A stretch of DNA of 64,000 bases from Bdellovibrionales bacterium Ga0074139. GTDB taxonomy: Bacteria > Bdellovibrionota > Bdellovibrionia > Bdellovibrionales > Bdellovibrionaceae. Shown in pieces: positions 20,087 to 29,236 of the stretch. The notes beneath the pieces were generated by a model. That model made no database searches. It had not been told where the DNA came from and worked only from the letters and a program-made list of their open reading frames with translations. The DNA is taken from contig LNEB01000010.1 in NCBI GenBank assembly GCA_001464795.1, positions 1-64,000 of the forward strand. The letters are read 5' to 3'. The position numbers and the translations under genes were made by a program. How positions within the stretch are numbered: the stretch's first letter is position 1; the number at the start of each line of letters is the position of its first letter.

Positions 20087-21214
20087 ATGCCTCAATTTTT
20101 TGTAAGTTGTCCTAAAGGAATGGTCGAGCCACTTGAGCAAGAGCTCAAAGATTTAGGCTTAAAACCTTACGATCGATCTCAAAATGGTGTTTTTTTTGAT
20201 TCCAACTGGAGAGACTGCTACAGAGTTAATCTTCGCAGCCGTTTTGCTAGCCGAGTATTGATGCCAGTACTGAACTTCGTCGCCTATCAACCCGAAGAAC
20301 TTTACAATCAAATTCTGAATCATGATTTCACGAAATACATTAAGCCTGACCAAACTTTGACTATTGATGCCTCAACAAAAGATTCTATGCTTAAAGATCA
20401 AAGATTTATTGCGATGAAGGTGAAAGACGCCATTGTTGATCAGTTCCGTGATAAATTTGGCGTAAGACCTAATATTGATAATGATCGTCCTGACTTAGCT
20501 GTTTATGTGAAAACTTATAAAAACAGATTCTCTGTTGCCATTGATACAAGTGGTGATTCTTTATTCATGCGTGGATACCGGTTGGAATCTGGTGATGCCC
20601 CGATGAAAGAAAATTTGGCAGCTGGCTTATTACAATTAGCAGAGTGGGATGGAAAAACCCCTATCGTTGATCCCATGTGCGGCTCAGGGACTATTTTAAT
20701 CGAAGCTGCCATGAAACTTATGAATATTGCTCCAGGATCCAACAGGAAAAGTTTTGGTTTTATGAAACTTCAAAATTATGACCGAGATATGTGGAGTGAA
20801 GTTTTAGATGAGGCTTTAGATGAAGAGCTTCCTGATTGTGGAGATATTCATTTCTATGGTTACGACATCGACAAGCGTGTTTTAATGAAGGCCATCGAAA
20901 ACGCAAAACGTGCTGGTGTTAACGAGTTTATAAAGTTTAAGCGCGAAGAAATCATGTCCCTTACGGCTCCAATTGAAAAAGGAGTGATCATCACGAATCC
21001 TCCCTACGGAGCAAGATTGGGCGATGAGGATAATTTGAAAGATGTTTACCGAGACTTTAGTCATACTTTAAAAAATCAATTTAAAGGATGGAATGCATGG
21101 ATCCTATCTGGAAATAAAGAGCTCATTGGAGATTTAAAACTCAAGTCGAGCCGCAAACACTTTGTGTACAATGGAAGTATTGAGTGTCGATTCCTCAAGT
21201 ATGAAATGAGATGA
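20087..21214 (+). CDS. THUMP-domain class I RNA methyltransferase (RlmL-like)
   Basis: The 375-residue protein has an N-terminal THUMP RNA-binding domain (about residues 45-160) and a C-terminal SAM methyltransferase fold. The SAM motif is in 'IVDPMCGSGTILIEAAM', the catalytic 'NPPY' in 'VIITNPPYGARLGDE'. This set marks the 23S rRNA m2G methyltransferase group (RlmL N-terminal part, YpsC family). The RlmK half of the E. coli fusion is absent, as in most bacteria. I chose the ATG at 20087 after the GGGATGGG stretch; an in-frame TTG lies 21 nt upstream. The exact target base is unproven. Confidence 0.9.
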   Translation: MPQFFVSCPKGMVEPLEQELKDLGLKPYDRSQNGVFFDSNWRDCYRVNLRSRFASRVLMPVLNFVAYQPEELYNQILNHDFTKYIKPDQTLTIDASTKDSMLKDQRFIAMKVKDAIVDQFRDKFGVRPNIDNDRPDLAVYVKTYKNRFSVAIDTSGDSLFMRGYRLESGDAPMKENLAAGLLQLAEWDGKTPIVDPMCGSGTILIEAAMKLMNIAPGSNRKSFGFMKLQNYDRDMWSEVLDEALDEELPDCGDIHFYGYDIDKRVLMKAIENAKRAGVNEFIKFKREEIMSLTAPIEKGVIITNPPYGARLGDEDNLKDVYRDFSHTLKNQFKGWNAWILSGNKELIGDLKLKSSRKHFVYNGSIECRFLKYEMR

Positions 21215-21286
21215 GTTAAAAATTATTAATCGAAACCTCGCCTTAATTTATTGTTCACGATGACGATAACTAAAATGCGAGGTTTT

Positions 21287-22777
21287 ATGATTAAAAATGC
21301 AACAATCATTCGTCAATTTACTTTTTTATCGGGATTTTTAATTCTCATTATTTTCGCGCTCGGAGCTTTTACATTTTCAAGTTCCTCAGGTCTTTATGAT
21401 CTACTAGAAAAATCCACATCAAAAAGTATCCCTGCCATTCGCAACATGGTTCAAGCTGACATGCTTCACGATGGTCTGCGAGCTGTTGTTATGGAGTCTT
21501 TTTATGCAGGACTTAAAGACGATAAAAAAGCTCTTGAAAATCTAAGCGTCGAGATTGATGAAAAATCCAAAGAGTTTTTTGTGCATATTACAGCATTAGA
21601 TGATTTGCATTTGTCTGACTCTACAACAAAAGCCATTTCTGATACACGGCCTGCTTTAAATCAATACACTGAAATTTCAAAAGAGATCATTAAGCTTATA
21701 TCCGATGGACAATTGACTGATGCGGAATCAAAGAAGCAAAAATTTGACGAAAGTTTTGAGTATTTAGAAGTTAAATTGGAAGGTCTTGGAGATCTGATCG
21801 AGAAAGAAGCAGCACAAGCTTCCACAGAGGGCTCTAGCACATTAATTTTGATTGGCTCTATTACATTAGCAGGTGTTGTGCTCGGACTTATTTTAAGTTT
21901 ATTTGTCATTCGAAATTTAAAACGTAACGTAAGCTTCTTCCTTGATAAAGTTACACAAAGCACTGAAACCATATCTCATTCGAGTGAAAAATTAAGCGAA
22001 TCCAATGATGAGTTCTCGGCCAATGCAGCTGAGTCCTCGGCTTCATTGCAAGAGACCGTTGCATCACTCGAAGAAATATCAAGCATGGTCAAATTAAATT
22101 CTGAGAATGCAAAAAAAGCATCTGATGTCTCAAGCACAAGCCGAGACTCTGCCCAAAAAGGGGAACTCAGCATTACAGATTTAAGTTTAGCTATGCAAGA
22201 CATCAACAAAAGTTCGAAAAAAATGGAAGAGATCATTAATGTTATTGATGAAATTGCATTTCAAACCAATCTTCTTGCTTTAAATGCAGCTGTGGAAGCA
22301 GCACGTGCGGGCGAGATGGGTCGAGGTTTTGCGGTTGTTGCTGAAGCTGTGCGGACACTTGCACAAAGAAGTGCTTCTGCTGCAAAAGATATCAGCCAAA
22401 TGATTAAGGAAAGTATCACAAAAATTGAATCGGGAACTCAAGTTGTAGAATCATCAAGAGTCGCTTTAAATGCTATTTTTAATTCAGTGAAAGAGATTTC
22501 TGAATTTAATCAGCAAATTTCAAATGCCAGCCGAGAGCAAAGCGAAGGAATTCGTCAAATCAGCGAGGCCATGAATCAAATCGACACCGCTACACAAAGA
22601 AACGCGACAGGCGCACAAGAGGTTGCAACCATTTCAAAAGATGTGCTTGAGCAATCGAAAGAGCTAAAAAGTTTGGTATCACTATTAAACGAAAAATTTC
22701 TTGGGCAAAAGCATAACTCAAACAATATTGTAGACCTACAAAACCAGAAGTCAGTTAGAACAAAAAATGTAGCTTAA
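21287..22777 (+). CDS. transmembrane methyl-accepting chemotaxis protein
   Basis: A 496-residue receptor. The first membrane segment is at about residues 8-32, a helical periplasmic sensor (four-helix-bundle style) covers about 35-180, and the second segment is at about 182-205. A HAMP-like linker and the MCP signalling domain follow, with the hairpin tip '[18 protein letters not shown]' and '[15 protein letters not shown]'. The start ATG at 21287 has GAGG four bases upstream; an in-frame ATG 36 nt upstream lacks one. No CheW-binding pentapeptide tail is visible. Its stop overlaps the convergent lpxD stop by 4 nt. It is distant from the chemosensory operon at 4769, so it may share that machinery or another. 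Confidence 0.92.
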   Translation: MIKNATIIRQFTFLSGFLILIIFALGAFTFSSSSGLYDLLEKSTSKSIPAIRNMVQADMLHDGLRAVVMESFYAGLKDDKKALENLSVEIDEKSKEFFVHITALDDLHLSDSTTKAISDTRPALNQYTEISKEIIKLISDGQLTDAESKKQKFDESFEYLEVKLEGLGDLIEKEAAQASTEGSSTLILIGSITLAGVVLGLILSLFVIRNLKRNVSFFLDKVTQSTETISHSSEKLSESNDEFSANAAESSASLQETVASLEEISSMVKLNSENAKKASDVSSTSRDSAQKGELSITDLSLAMQDINKSSKKMEEIINVIDEIAFQTNLLALNAAVEAARAGEMGRGFAVVAEAVRTLAQRSASAAKDISQMIKESITKIESGTQVVESSRVALNAIFNSVKEISEFNQQISNASREQSEGIRQISEAMNQIDTATQRNATGAQEVATISKDVLEQSKELKSLVSLLNEKFLGQKHNSNNIVDLQNQKSVRTKNVA

Positions 22778-23808
22778 TTGTCTTGAGGCGATGACTGTTT
22801 TTTCGATCGCCTCCAGTCTTTCCATAAATCCGGTAAATCGAGGACAGCCATATTGTATTTTAAATACCTTTGAATCTTCATGGCTGGAAATCCCCCATAG
22901 GTGCCGGATTCTTCAATGGAATGGGTGACACCCGTGCGGCCCGCTAAAGTCACATTATCTGCAATCGTCACATGATCAGCGACTGCTGTTTGACCACCAC
23001 ATACAAAGTTTTTTCCAATTTTAGTGGATCCTGCCGTACTAAACGAAGCCGTAATCAATCCATTTTCACCGACTTCGCAGTTGTGGGCGATGTGGACCAA
23101 ATTATCAATCTTTGTGCCTGCTTTGATTGTTGTAGTATGAATCGTCGCTCGATCAATGGCGCAATTAGAGCCAATCTCAACTCGGTCTTCGATGATGACT
23201 TTTCCAATTTGCGGTATTTTGTGATGCTGACCGGTTTTAGGATCTGTTACATAGCCATAGCCATCAGATCCCAAAGTTGTATGGGGATGAATTTCACAAT
23301 TCGTTCCGACTTCGGTTTGGGCTCCGATAAAAACGTGGGGGTGAAGCAATGTGCCGGAGCCAATGAGACAATCATTTTCAATCACTGTATGGGACCCAAT
23401 AATACAATTCGAACCAATAATAGATCTGGCACCGATCACTGCAAAAGCTCCGATGGTCACATTATCACCTAATCTTGCAGTTGGATGTACGTTAGCAAGC
23501 TTCGAGTTTTCGAATCTTTTCTTTTTCAAATCAAAAAAAGGCAGAATAAGTGCCATGGCCAGGGATATGCTTGGCGTGGTAAAAACAGTGCAGTCGGATG
23601 GAAACTGTGTTTTGAGGGATTCTAACTGAATAAAGCACTTGGCTTGTTGGCCGAGGGCATGATCAACCATTTCTTGTTTGGAAACAAAAACAAGAGAATC
23701 AGCATCTGCCTTGTCTGGCACTCTGACGTAGCTCACTTCTTTATCAACAGATCCTTGAGAATAGTTGATTCCGTAGCTTTTAAAATCTGAGAGTCGTTTC
23801 ATTTCCAT
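22774..23808 (-). CDS. lpxD: UDP-3-O-acylglucosamine N-acyltransferase LpxD
   Basis: LpxD adds the second acyl chain in lipid A synthesis. The 344-residue protein has an N-terminal uridine-binding part (about 1-100), then a left-handed beta helix of hexapeptide repeats ([13 protein letters not shown]..., about 105-300) and a C-terminal helix. The catalytic His is in '[12 protein letters not shown]' and the acyl-chain region in '[12 protein letters not shown]'. GAGG precedes the ATG. It stands apart from lpxA, fabZ and lpxB, the usual partners, so a second copy elsewhere is possible. Presence of LpxD supports an outer membrane with lipid A. Confidence 0.95.
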   Translation of the reverse strand: MEMKRLSDFKSYGINYSQGSVDKEVSYVRVPDKADADSLVFVSKQEMVDHALGQQAKCFIQLESLKTQFPSDCTVFTTPSISLAMALILPFFDLKKKRFENSKLANVHPTARLGDNVTIGAFAVIGARSIIGSNCIIGSHTVIENDCLIGSGTLLHPHVFIGAQTEVGTNCEIHPHTTLGSDGYGYVTDPKTGQHHKIPQIGKVIIEDRVEIGSNCAIDRATIHTTTIKAGTKIDNLVHIAHNCEVGENGLITASFSTAGSTKIGKNFVCGGQTAVADHVTIADNVTLAGRTGVTHSIEESGTYGGFPAMKIQRYLKYNMAVLDLPDLWKDWRRSKKQSSPQDN

Positions 23809-23897
23809 TTCAACCTCGCGTCAAATTCTGATTTGGATTTTGTCATATATATCATGACTAGTATAAACCCTAATTAATTTCATGGAGGTTTTTTGAT

Positions 23898-24368
23898 ATG
23901 GCAAAAAAAGTCGTAAGTAAAAAAAAGGTTGTAGCAAAAAAGCCGTTGCAAAAAAAAGCAGCTCCGACAGCCAAATCAAAAGACAAAGTCGAAAAAAAGT
24001 CGACTCCGCCCAAAAAAGTAGCAGTTTCTAAACCGACACCTGCCCCTTCTACGATGATGAAAACACCTGTTGTGGAAAAACCAGTGGCTACTAAGGCTTC
24101 AAAAGTAAAGCAAGTACCTGATAATACTGATAAAATTAAAATTGACAGGGATTCGATGTCCGATGAACAAGTCAAATGGGCTGAAATGTACAACAAATAT
24201 AAAGATACACAAGCCAGCTCCTATGATATGAAAGCGAGCTTCCAAGCCGCTTCACCGTTATTGCACAAAATATTAGGTTGGGGTTGGATTGTTTCCAATG
24301 AAAATGACCGACTTGAAGTGTTGTTTAAAGATGGAAAGCGAATGTTAATCAGTAACTATCGTGGGTAA
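23898..24368 (+). CDS. histone-H1-like protein with a C-terminal globular domain
   Basis: A 156-residue protein with two parts. Residues 1-75 are almost entirely Lys, Ala, Pro, Val and Thr, in the style of bacterial H1/HC1 tails, and should bind nucleic acid nonspecifically. Residues about 85-156 are mixed and folded-looking, ending in 'LGWGWIVSNENDRLEVLFKDGKR', which resembles the small beta-barrel (SH3/Tudor-like) domains found at the ends of UvrD or CarD-type proteins. There is no leader. GGAGG lies nine bases upstream. It precedes infA by 44 nt. I do not know this combination as a named family; nucleoid or polymerase binding is inference. Confidence 0.75.
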   Translation: MAKKVVSKKKVVAKKPLQKKAAPTAKSKDKVEKKSTPPKKVAVSKPTPAPSTMMKTPVVEKPVATKASKVKQVPDNTDKIKIDRDSMSDEQVKWAEMYNKYKDTQASSYDMKASFQAASPLLHKILGWGWIVSNENDRLEVLFKDGKRMLISNYRG

Positions 24369-24412
24369 AATTGACTGGACTTCGAATAAAAAGTCCTTAA
24401 AAGTAGAGGCGC

Positions 24413-24631
24413 ATGGCAAAAGATGATTTAGCACAGGTAGATGGTAAAGTGGTCGATTCGTTGGCAGGTGGTTTGTATAAGATCATGCTCGACAACAACG
24501 TAGAAATTACGGCCAAGTTATGTGGAAAGATGCGTCGATTTAATATTCGTGTGGTTATGGGTGACCGAGTCACTGTGGGGGTCTCTCCTTACGATCCAAC
24601 CCATGGCTTAATCATGTTTCGTCACAAATGA
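24413..24631 (+). CDS. infA: translation initiation factor IF-1
   Basis: IF-1 blocks the A site during initiation. The 72-residue S1-type OB fold is typical: 'DLAQVDGKVVDSLAGGLYKI', 'GKMRRFNIRVVMGDRVTV' and 'VSPYDPTHGLIMFRHK'. The end of the usual motif ('YDLTKGRIVYR') is here 'YDPTHGLIMFR'. It sits 36 nt upstream of tex. It is not in the rpmJ/secY neighbourhood where infA commonly lies. Confidence 0.93.
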   Translation: MAKDDLAQVDGKVVDSLAGGLYKIMLDNNVEITAKLCGKMRRFNIRVVMGDRVTVGVSPYDPTHGLIMFRHK

Positions 24632-24666
24632 TTTTTCAATCCTACAATTAATTTTTTCGAGGACCT

Positions 24667-27072
24667 ATGGAAGCTCAATTACAGAATTATCTGAAGCGGG
24701 CCGCAACTGACGTATCGCCAAAATCAGCTGCAGCTGTTCTTGAACTCGTAGCGGAAGGTGGAACAGTTCCCTTCATCGCAAGATATCGAAAAGAAAAAAC
24801 TGGGAATTTGGATGAAGTTCAAATTCGAAAAGTAATAGAAGCCCACGAAAATTACCAAGAAATCGTAAAAAGAAAAACTTTTTTGGTCAAAGAAATTGGC
24901 GAGCAAAACAATTTAACTGAAGAAATCAAAAAGCGAATCGATTTGTCTTGGGATCTTGGAGAGCTTGAAGAGATCTACAAACCATTCAAAAAGAAAAAGA
25001 AGACCAAAGCGACGATTGCCAGAGAAGCGGGTTTAGAACCATTATCTCAATGGATTTGGGATGTGGGGCATGGGACTTTAAAAGATGACACTCCACTTGA
25101 GGTGAAGGCTAAGAATTACTTAAACCCCAATAAAGGAATTAATATCTACGACGAAGCCATTAAAGGGGCTCAAGATATTTTAGTTGAAAAAACAGCCAAT
25201 GAGCCAACTTTACGACAAATCGTTTTACAAAACTATATGGAAAAGGGCCGAGTGATTTCGAAAGTGGCAAAAGGCTATAAAGCCAATTCCAAATTTGAAA
25301 TGTACAAAGAGTTTGAAGAGCCCGTTAAATCTTTGCTCGAGACAAAAAATACTCATCGCTACATGGCCATGCGAAGAGGCTGGCAAGAAGAAGAGCTCAG
25401 CCTAGAAGTACAAGCGGAAGATGATTACTTACTAAAAAGATATGTGGTTTTTACCACAACAAATCCTGATAACCCAATCGGTGCCTTTTTAACGAATGTT
25501 GCAAAAACAGCTTTAACTGTTTATGTGGTGCCGTCAGTGGTGAATGAAGTTCACCGTGCATTAAAAGAAAAGTCAGATTTAGATGCCATTCAAGTATTTG
25601 CAGAAAATGTTAAAAAAGTACTTCTATCTTCTCCTTTTGGAGCGAAGTGTGTGTTGGGCGTTGATCCGGGTATTCGTACCGGTTGCAAGCTTGCGTTGAT
25701 TGATAAAGCCGGTCGTTTTATTTCTCACACAGTTATGCACACTGAAAACGATGCTGCTGAAGGCAAAGCCAAGGCTTTGTTTTCTGAAGTCACCAAACAA
25801 ATTACAATTGAAGCCATTGCTGTTGGTAACGGTACCCACGGTCGACAAGTGGAAAGTTTTGTTCGAAAAGTTTTAAAAGATCTTTCCCTTGATATTCCAG
25901 TTATTATGGTCAACGAGTCTGGGGCTTCTGTTTATTCGGCCAGTGACATTGCAAGAGAAGAATTTCCTGATTTGGATCTAACGGTTAAAGGAGCCATTTC
26001 CATTGCTAGACGTCTACAGGATCCGTTATCTGAGCTTGTTAAAGTGGATCCAAAATCCATTGGCGTGGGTCAGTACCAGCATGATGTGAACCAAGTGCAA
26101 TTAAAAAAATCCTTGGATGCAGTCGTAGAATCTGCCGTTAATAGCGTTGGCGTGGATGTAAACACGGCTTCAGCCGCTTTATTAAGTCATGTGGCAGGCA
26201 TCGGTCCAGCTACGGCGCAAAGTTTGGTCAAGCACCGTGAAGAAAAAGGAATTTTCAAAGAGCGTGATGAATTACTCAAAGTGGCAAGACTTTCCACAAA
26301 AGTTTTCGAGCAAGCGGCAGGTTTTCTAAGAATTCCTGCAGGTAAATTTGTTCTTGATAACACAGGGATTCACCCTGAAAGATATCAAGCCGTACGTGAT
26401 ATGGCTCAAGATTTAGATTTAAGTTTGACGGAATTAATTGGTGCTGAGGGTGCAAAAAAAGTATTAGCTCACAGAACTAAATGGGCTGCTTTAATTGGAG
26501 AATTCACTTTTGATGACATTGTTAAAGAACTTGAAAAACCAGGCCGAGATCCACGTGATCCATTCCAAGTCTTTAAATTCCGTGATGATATTTTTGAAGT
26601 TAAAGATTTAACAGAAGGCATGATTTGTCCTGGTTTGGTGACAAATGTCACAAACTTTGGAGCCTTTGTTGATATCGGCGTTCACCAAGATGGACTTGTG
26701 CATATTTCAGAACTCTCGCACAAATTTATTGATGATCCACGAAAAGCGGTCAGTCCCGGTCAGCAAGTGAAAGTGAAAGTCTTGAAAGTGGATGCCGTAA
26801 AAAATCAAATTTCTCTTTCCATGAAGCTTGATGCAGCACCAGCTCCAGAGCCACGTGCACCAAGACCTCAGCAGTCGCGTCCTCAACAGCAGCAGCAAGG
26901 CGGAAGACCACAACAAAGACCAGCTCAAGGGCAGCAAGGTCAAAATCAGCGACCTCCGCAACAAGCAGGCAAAGGTTTTGGTAACAGACCTCAGCAGCAA
27001 CAAAGACCTGCTGCTAACCCGTTTAATAATCCATTTGCAGCACTTTTAAATAACAATAATAATAAGAAGTAA
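24667..27072 (+). CDS. tex: Tex-family RNA-binding transcription accessory protein
   Basis: Tex binds nucleic acid and acts in transcription; it is related to eukaryotic Spt6. The 801-residue protein has the Tex N-terminal helical region, a YqgF/RNase H-like domain around residues 325-450 ('VLGVDPGIRTGCKLALIDK'), a helix-hairpin-helix region near 505-555 ('HVAGIGPATAQSLVKHREE') and an S1 domain at about 652-722 ('GMICPGLVTNVTNFGAFVDIGVHQDGLVHIS'-type, visible in part). After residue 722 comes an 80-residue tail of Gln, Pro, Arg and Gly ending in a poly-Asn run, longer than the usual Tex tail. GAGGA precedes the start. Confidence 0.96.
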   Translation: MEAQLQNYLKRAATDVSPKSAAAVLELVAEGGTVPFIARYRKEKTGNLDEVQIRKVIEAHENYQEIVKRKTFLVKEIGEQNNLTEEIKKRIDLSWDLGELEEIYKPFKKKKKTKATIAREAGLEPLSQWIWDVGHGTLKDDTPLEVKAKNYLNPNKGINIYDEAIKGAQDILVEKTANEPTLRQIVLQNYMEKGRVISKVAKGYKANSKFEMYKEFEEPVKSLLETKNTHRYMAMRRGWQEEELSLEVQAEDDYLLKRYVVFTTTNPDNPIGAFLTNVAKTALTVYVVPSVVNEVHRALKEKSDLDAIQVFAENVKKVLLSSPFGAKCVLGVDPGIRTGCKLALIDKAGRFISHTVMHTENDAAEGKAKALFSEVTKQITIEAIAVGNGTHGRQVESFVRKVLKDLSLDIPVIMVNESGASVYSASDIAREEFPDLDLTVKGAISIARRLQDPLSELVKVDPKSIGVGQYQHDVNQVQLKKSLDAVVESAVNSVGVDVNTASAALLSHVAGIGPATAQSLVKHREEKGIFKERDELLKVARLSTKVFEQAAGFLRIPAGKFVLDNTGIHPERYQAVRDMAQDLDLSLTELIGAEGAKKVLAHRTKWAALIGEFTFDDIVKELEKPGRDPRDPFQVFKFRDDIFEVKDLTEGMICPGLVTNVTNFGAFVDIGVHQDGLVHISELSHKFIDDPRKAVSPGQQVKVKVLKVDAVKNQISLSMKLDAAPAPEPRAPRPQQSRPQQQQQGGRPQQRPAQGQQGQNQRPPQQAGKGFGNRPQQQQRPAANPFNNPFAALLNNNNNKK

Positions 27073-27089
27073 TCACTAAGGAGATTGAA

Positions 27090-27200
27090 ATGCCAAAAGC
27101 AGTACGTAACAAATCTGTTAAACACAGAAAAAAAAGATTAGCGAAGAAGAAGAAAATGCAAAAAGCAAAAAACAAGCGTGGTGGAAAAAGTAAGCGCTAG
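27090..27200 (+). CDS. 36-residue basic microprotein, possibly ribosome-associated
   Basis: A very small open frame starting at ATG 27090 after a near-perfect AAGGAG site, 17 nt downstream of tex. The product is 36 residues, about half Lys and Arg, with a core 'SVKHRKKRLAKKKK' and a Gly-Gly near the end. The pattern resembles the small AURKAIP1/COX24-type bacterial basic proteins and other tiny ribosomal proteins, but I cannot name it. Its stop overlaps the convergent acyltransferase gene by 4 nt. Strong ribosome site and clean frame favour a real gene. Confidence 0.7.
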   Translation: MPKAVRNKSVKHRKKRLAKKKKMQKAKNKRGGKSKR

Positions 27201-29191
27201 TTGATTTCTTCCGGGGTTTGAGAATCGATATATTTTCGAACCCCTTCTTCCGTCATATATTTTGAATATTCTTTTTGTAACTCTGGATCTTTCAGCATTT
27301 CGTGCATATCGACCAAGATCATCCCATCGACTGTGTTAAAATCCTTATCTATTGAAAATGCCAAATACCGACCTCTCAGTTGTGAGTAAATTCCAAGAAG
27401 CGGCGGTACTTCTTTGCCGTCTAAATTTTTAACGGTGTCATTTAAATCTTTTAGATTATGAATCGAGCTCAGAAGATTTTTTTCGTATTCATTCAAAGTA
27501 GAATCAAACGGGACTTTAGCTTTTGCTAGTGTCTCTGGATGGGCATGAAATTTCATCAAATATCCCACCATAATTTTTTTAGCAGTCACTGAGTATTCAT
27601 TTGAAATACTAACAGGTCCTACCATGTATCTGTAATGAGCGTGTTCAGAAATAAATTTTCCAATACCATTCCATAGACCAAAAAAAGCGATCAGTGCTTT
27701 TTTGCCGGATTCTTTATCGACAAATGAACGACCGAATTCCAGTCCCTGTTTGTTAAGTTGAGATATTAATTCTGAAGAGTAAGTAAAAAAGCTTTCATTG
27801 TAGCCTGGCTTATTTATTTTGTTCAGCTCATCAAGTCGGCCCATTCTGTAGGAACCAAGAATTCTTTTTGATTTGGAATCGTGGGCTATGAAGTGATGAT
27901 AAAAGGGATCATTGGAGTCGAGATCTTTCGATAAACCTGAACCTTCTCCTACGGTTCTAAATACGATTTCCCTTAAGCGACCCAACTCTTGAAAAAGCGG
28001 AAGGCTAATATCTGTATGAGATATGGAATACACATCAACTCCCCCTCGAACGGCTAAAGGTTGAGGATCAAGTTCTAAAAGATTTTTAGAAACCTGCTCG
28101 AGGTGAGCGGGAAGATCCTCAGGACTCCAGATCTCTTGAAGATCTCGTTTGATGGAAACCTTTTGCAGTCGATCACGCATAGAAAATGTCAAAGACCGCA
28201 AATAATTCATGGCATTAGCAGTGTTTAAGTTTCGGTCATTGGAAAACCGTTGAATCCATTGTTCGCTTTCGATGGAAAATCCAATTCCAATGTTTAAGCT
28301 TCGACCAATGTTACCGGCTATTTCTTTTAAGTGAACAAGAGGGGCTACTGACCAAGCTAATTTTCCAAATGTCTTTTCGATCCAAGATTTTCCTGTTCGT
28401 GAAAGTTCTGCCGTTTTTCTTACTCTGTACCAATTTTGACTGGCTTCATCCGATATGAATATTGGTAAAATTTGTGTTTTAGGAACAGCTTGGGTCGCTA
28501 CTGTCACACCTTTTTTCCAAAGTTTTTCAGTGGGCTGATCCCACATGTTTTGCTTCATGGAAACTTCACCTGATGGAAAAATCAGAATGGCACCTTCATT
28601 TTGCAGATGAGGAATGATTTGCTGATTCATCACGTATTCATTGTGAGTTCGGCCCTCTTTTGTACCGTAAGGGTTGAGAAAGTAGGCTGCATCTTGCACG
28701 CCTGGTAATCCATTGAGGAAATAAGTAAACAGTCCCTTAATATCAGGACGAATTTTTGTGATTTCAGAAAGTACAGCAATAGCTTCACTGCCATTTAATG
28801 GGTGATTCATCACCACCATAACGGGGCCAGTCTTTGGAATTCTTGAAAGTGATTTTGTGACCTCATCGTTGAGTGACACTTTCAACTGAAAGGCCTCTGC
28901 TAATTTTTGAAAATAGGGAATATCTCTTGTGTCCGATTGCAATTGATCAACAGCCTTATTAAGAGGATCCAATTTTAAAATTTTAAACAGAGTTGTTGTG
29001 ATAAGCCTGTTAGTTGGAAGGGAGGATGTGGCGTTGATGACGAGTCTTTTAGATTGTGTATCAAAATGAAACTTAGGAGCCGGGGGCTTAAATTCGGTCT
29101 TCAGCTGTACAGTGGTTCGACAGTCTTGCCCAGCTGTCACTGCTAATGGCAAACCAATTACAACTGGAATTAAAATATTAATAAGTTTCAT
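27197..29191 (-). CDS. exported two-domain acyltransferase (PlsC-like plus GNAT-like)
   Basis: A 664-residue protein. A signal peptide (about residues 1-20, ending near VTAGQD) precedes a PlsC-type domain at about 110-300. This shows 'VMNHPLNGSEAI', an HX4-type catalytic motif with Glu/Ser where most have Asp, and 'ILIFPSGEVS'. A second domain at about 380-560 resembles the OlsB/hemolysin-type N-acyltransferase ('LEFGRSFVD', 'YRYMVGPVSIS'). This order matches the fused ornithine-lipid synthase OlsF, although export is unexpected because such enzymes use cytoplasmic acyl-ACP. The start at 29191 is fixed by GGAGG seven bases before it. The HAD gene just upstream is on the same strand. Confidence 0.8.
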   Translation of the reverse strand: MKLINILIPVVIGLPLAVTAGQDCRTTVQLKTEFKPPAPKFHFDTQSKRLVINATSSLPTNRLITTTLFKILKLDPLNKAVDQLQSDTRDIPYFQKLAEAFQLKVSLNDEVTKSLSRIPKTGPVMVVMNHPLNGSEAIAVLSEITKIRPDIKGLFTYFLNGLPGVQDAAYFLNPYGTKEGRTHNEYVMNQQIIPHLQNEGAILIFPSGEVSMKQNMWDQPTEKLWKKGVTVATQAVPKTQILPIFISDEASQNWYRVRKTAELSRTGKSWIEKTFGKLAWSVAPLVHLKEIAGNIGRSLNIGIGFSIESEQWIQRFSNDRNLNTANAMNYLRSLTFSMRDRLQKVSIKRDLQEIWSPEDLPAHLEQVSKNLLELDPQPLAVRGGVDVYSISHTDISLPLFQELGRLREIVFRTVGEGSGLSKDLDSNDPFYHHFIAHDSKSKRILGSYRMGRLDELNKINKPGYNESFFTYSSELISQLNKQGLEFGRSFVDKESGKKALIAFFGLWNGIGKFISEHAHYRYMVGPVSISNEYSVTAKKIMVGYLMKFHAHPETLAKAKVPFDSTLNEYEKNLLSSIHNLKDLNDTVKNLDGKEVPPLLGIYSQLRGRYLAFSIDKDFNTVDGMILVDMHEMLKDPELQKEYSKYMTEEGVRKYIDSQTPEEIN

Positions 29192-29236
29192 GGGAATCCT
29201 CCGCAACCAAAATAATTGCAAGGGGTTCGCCAGGCT

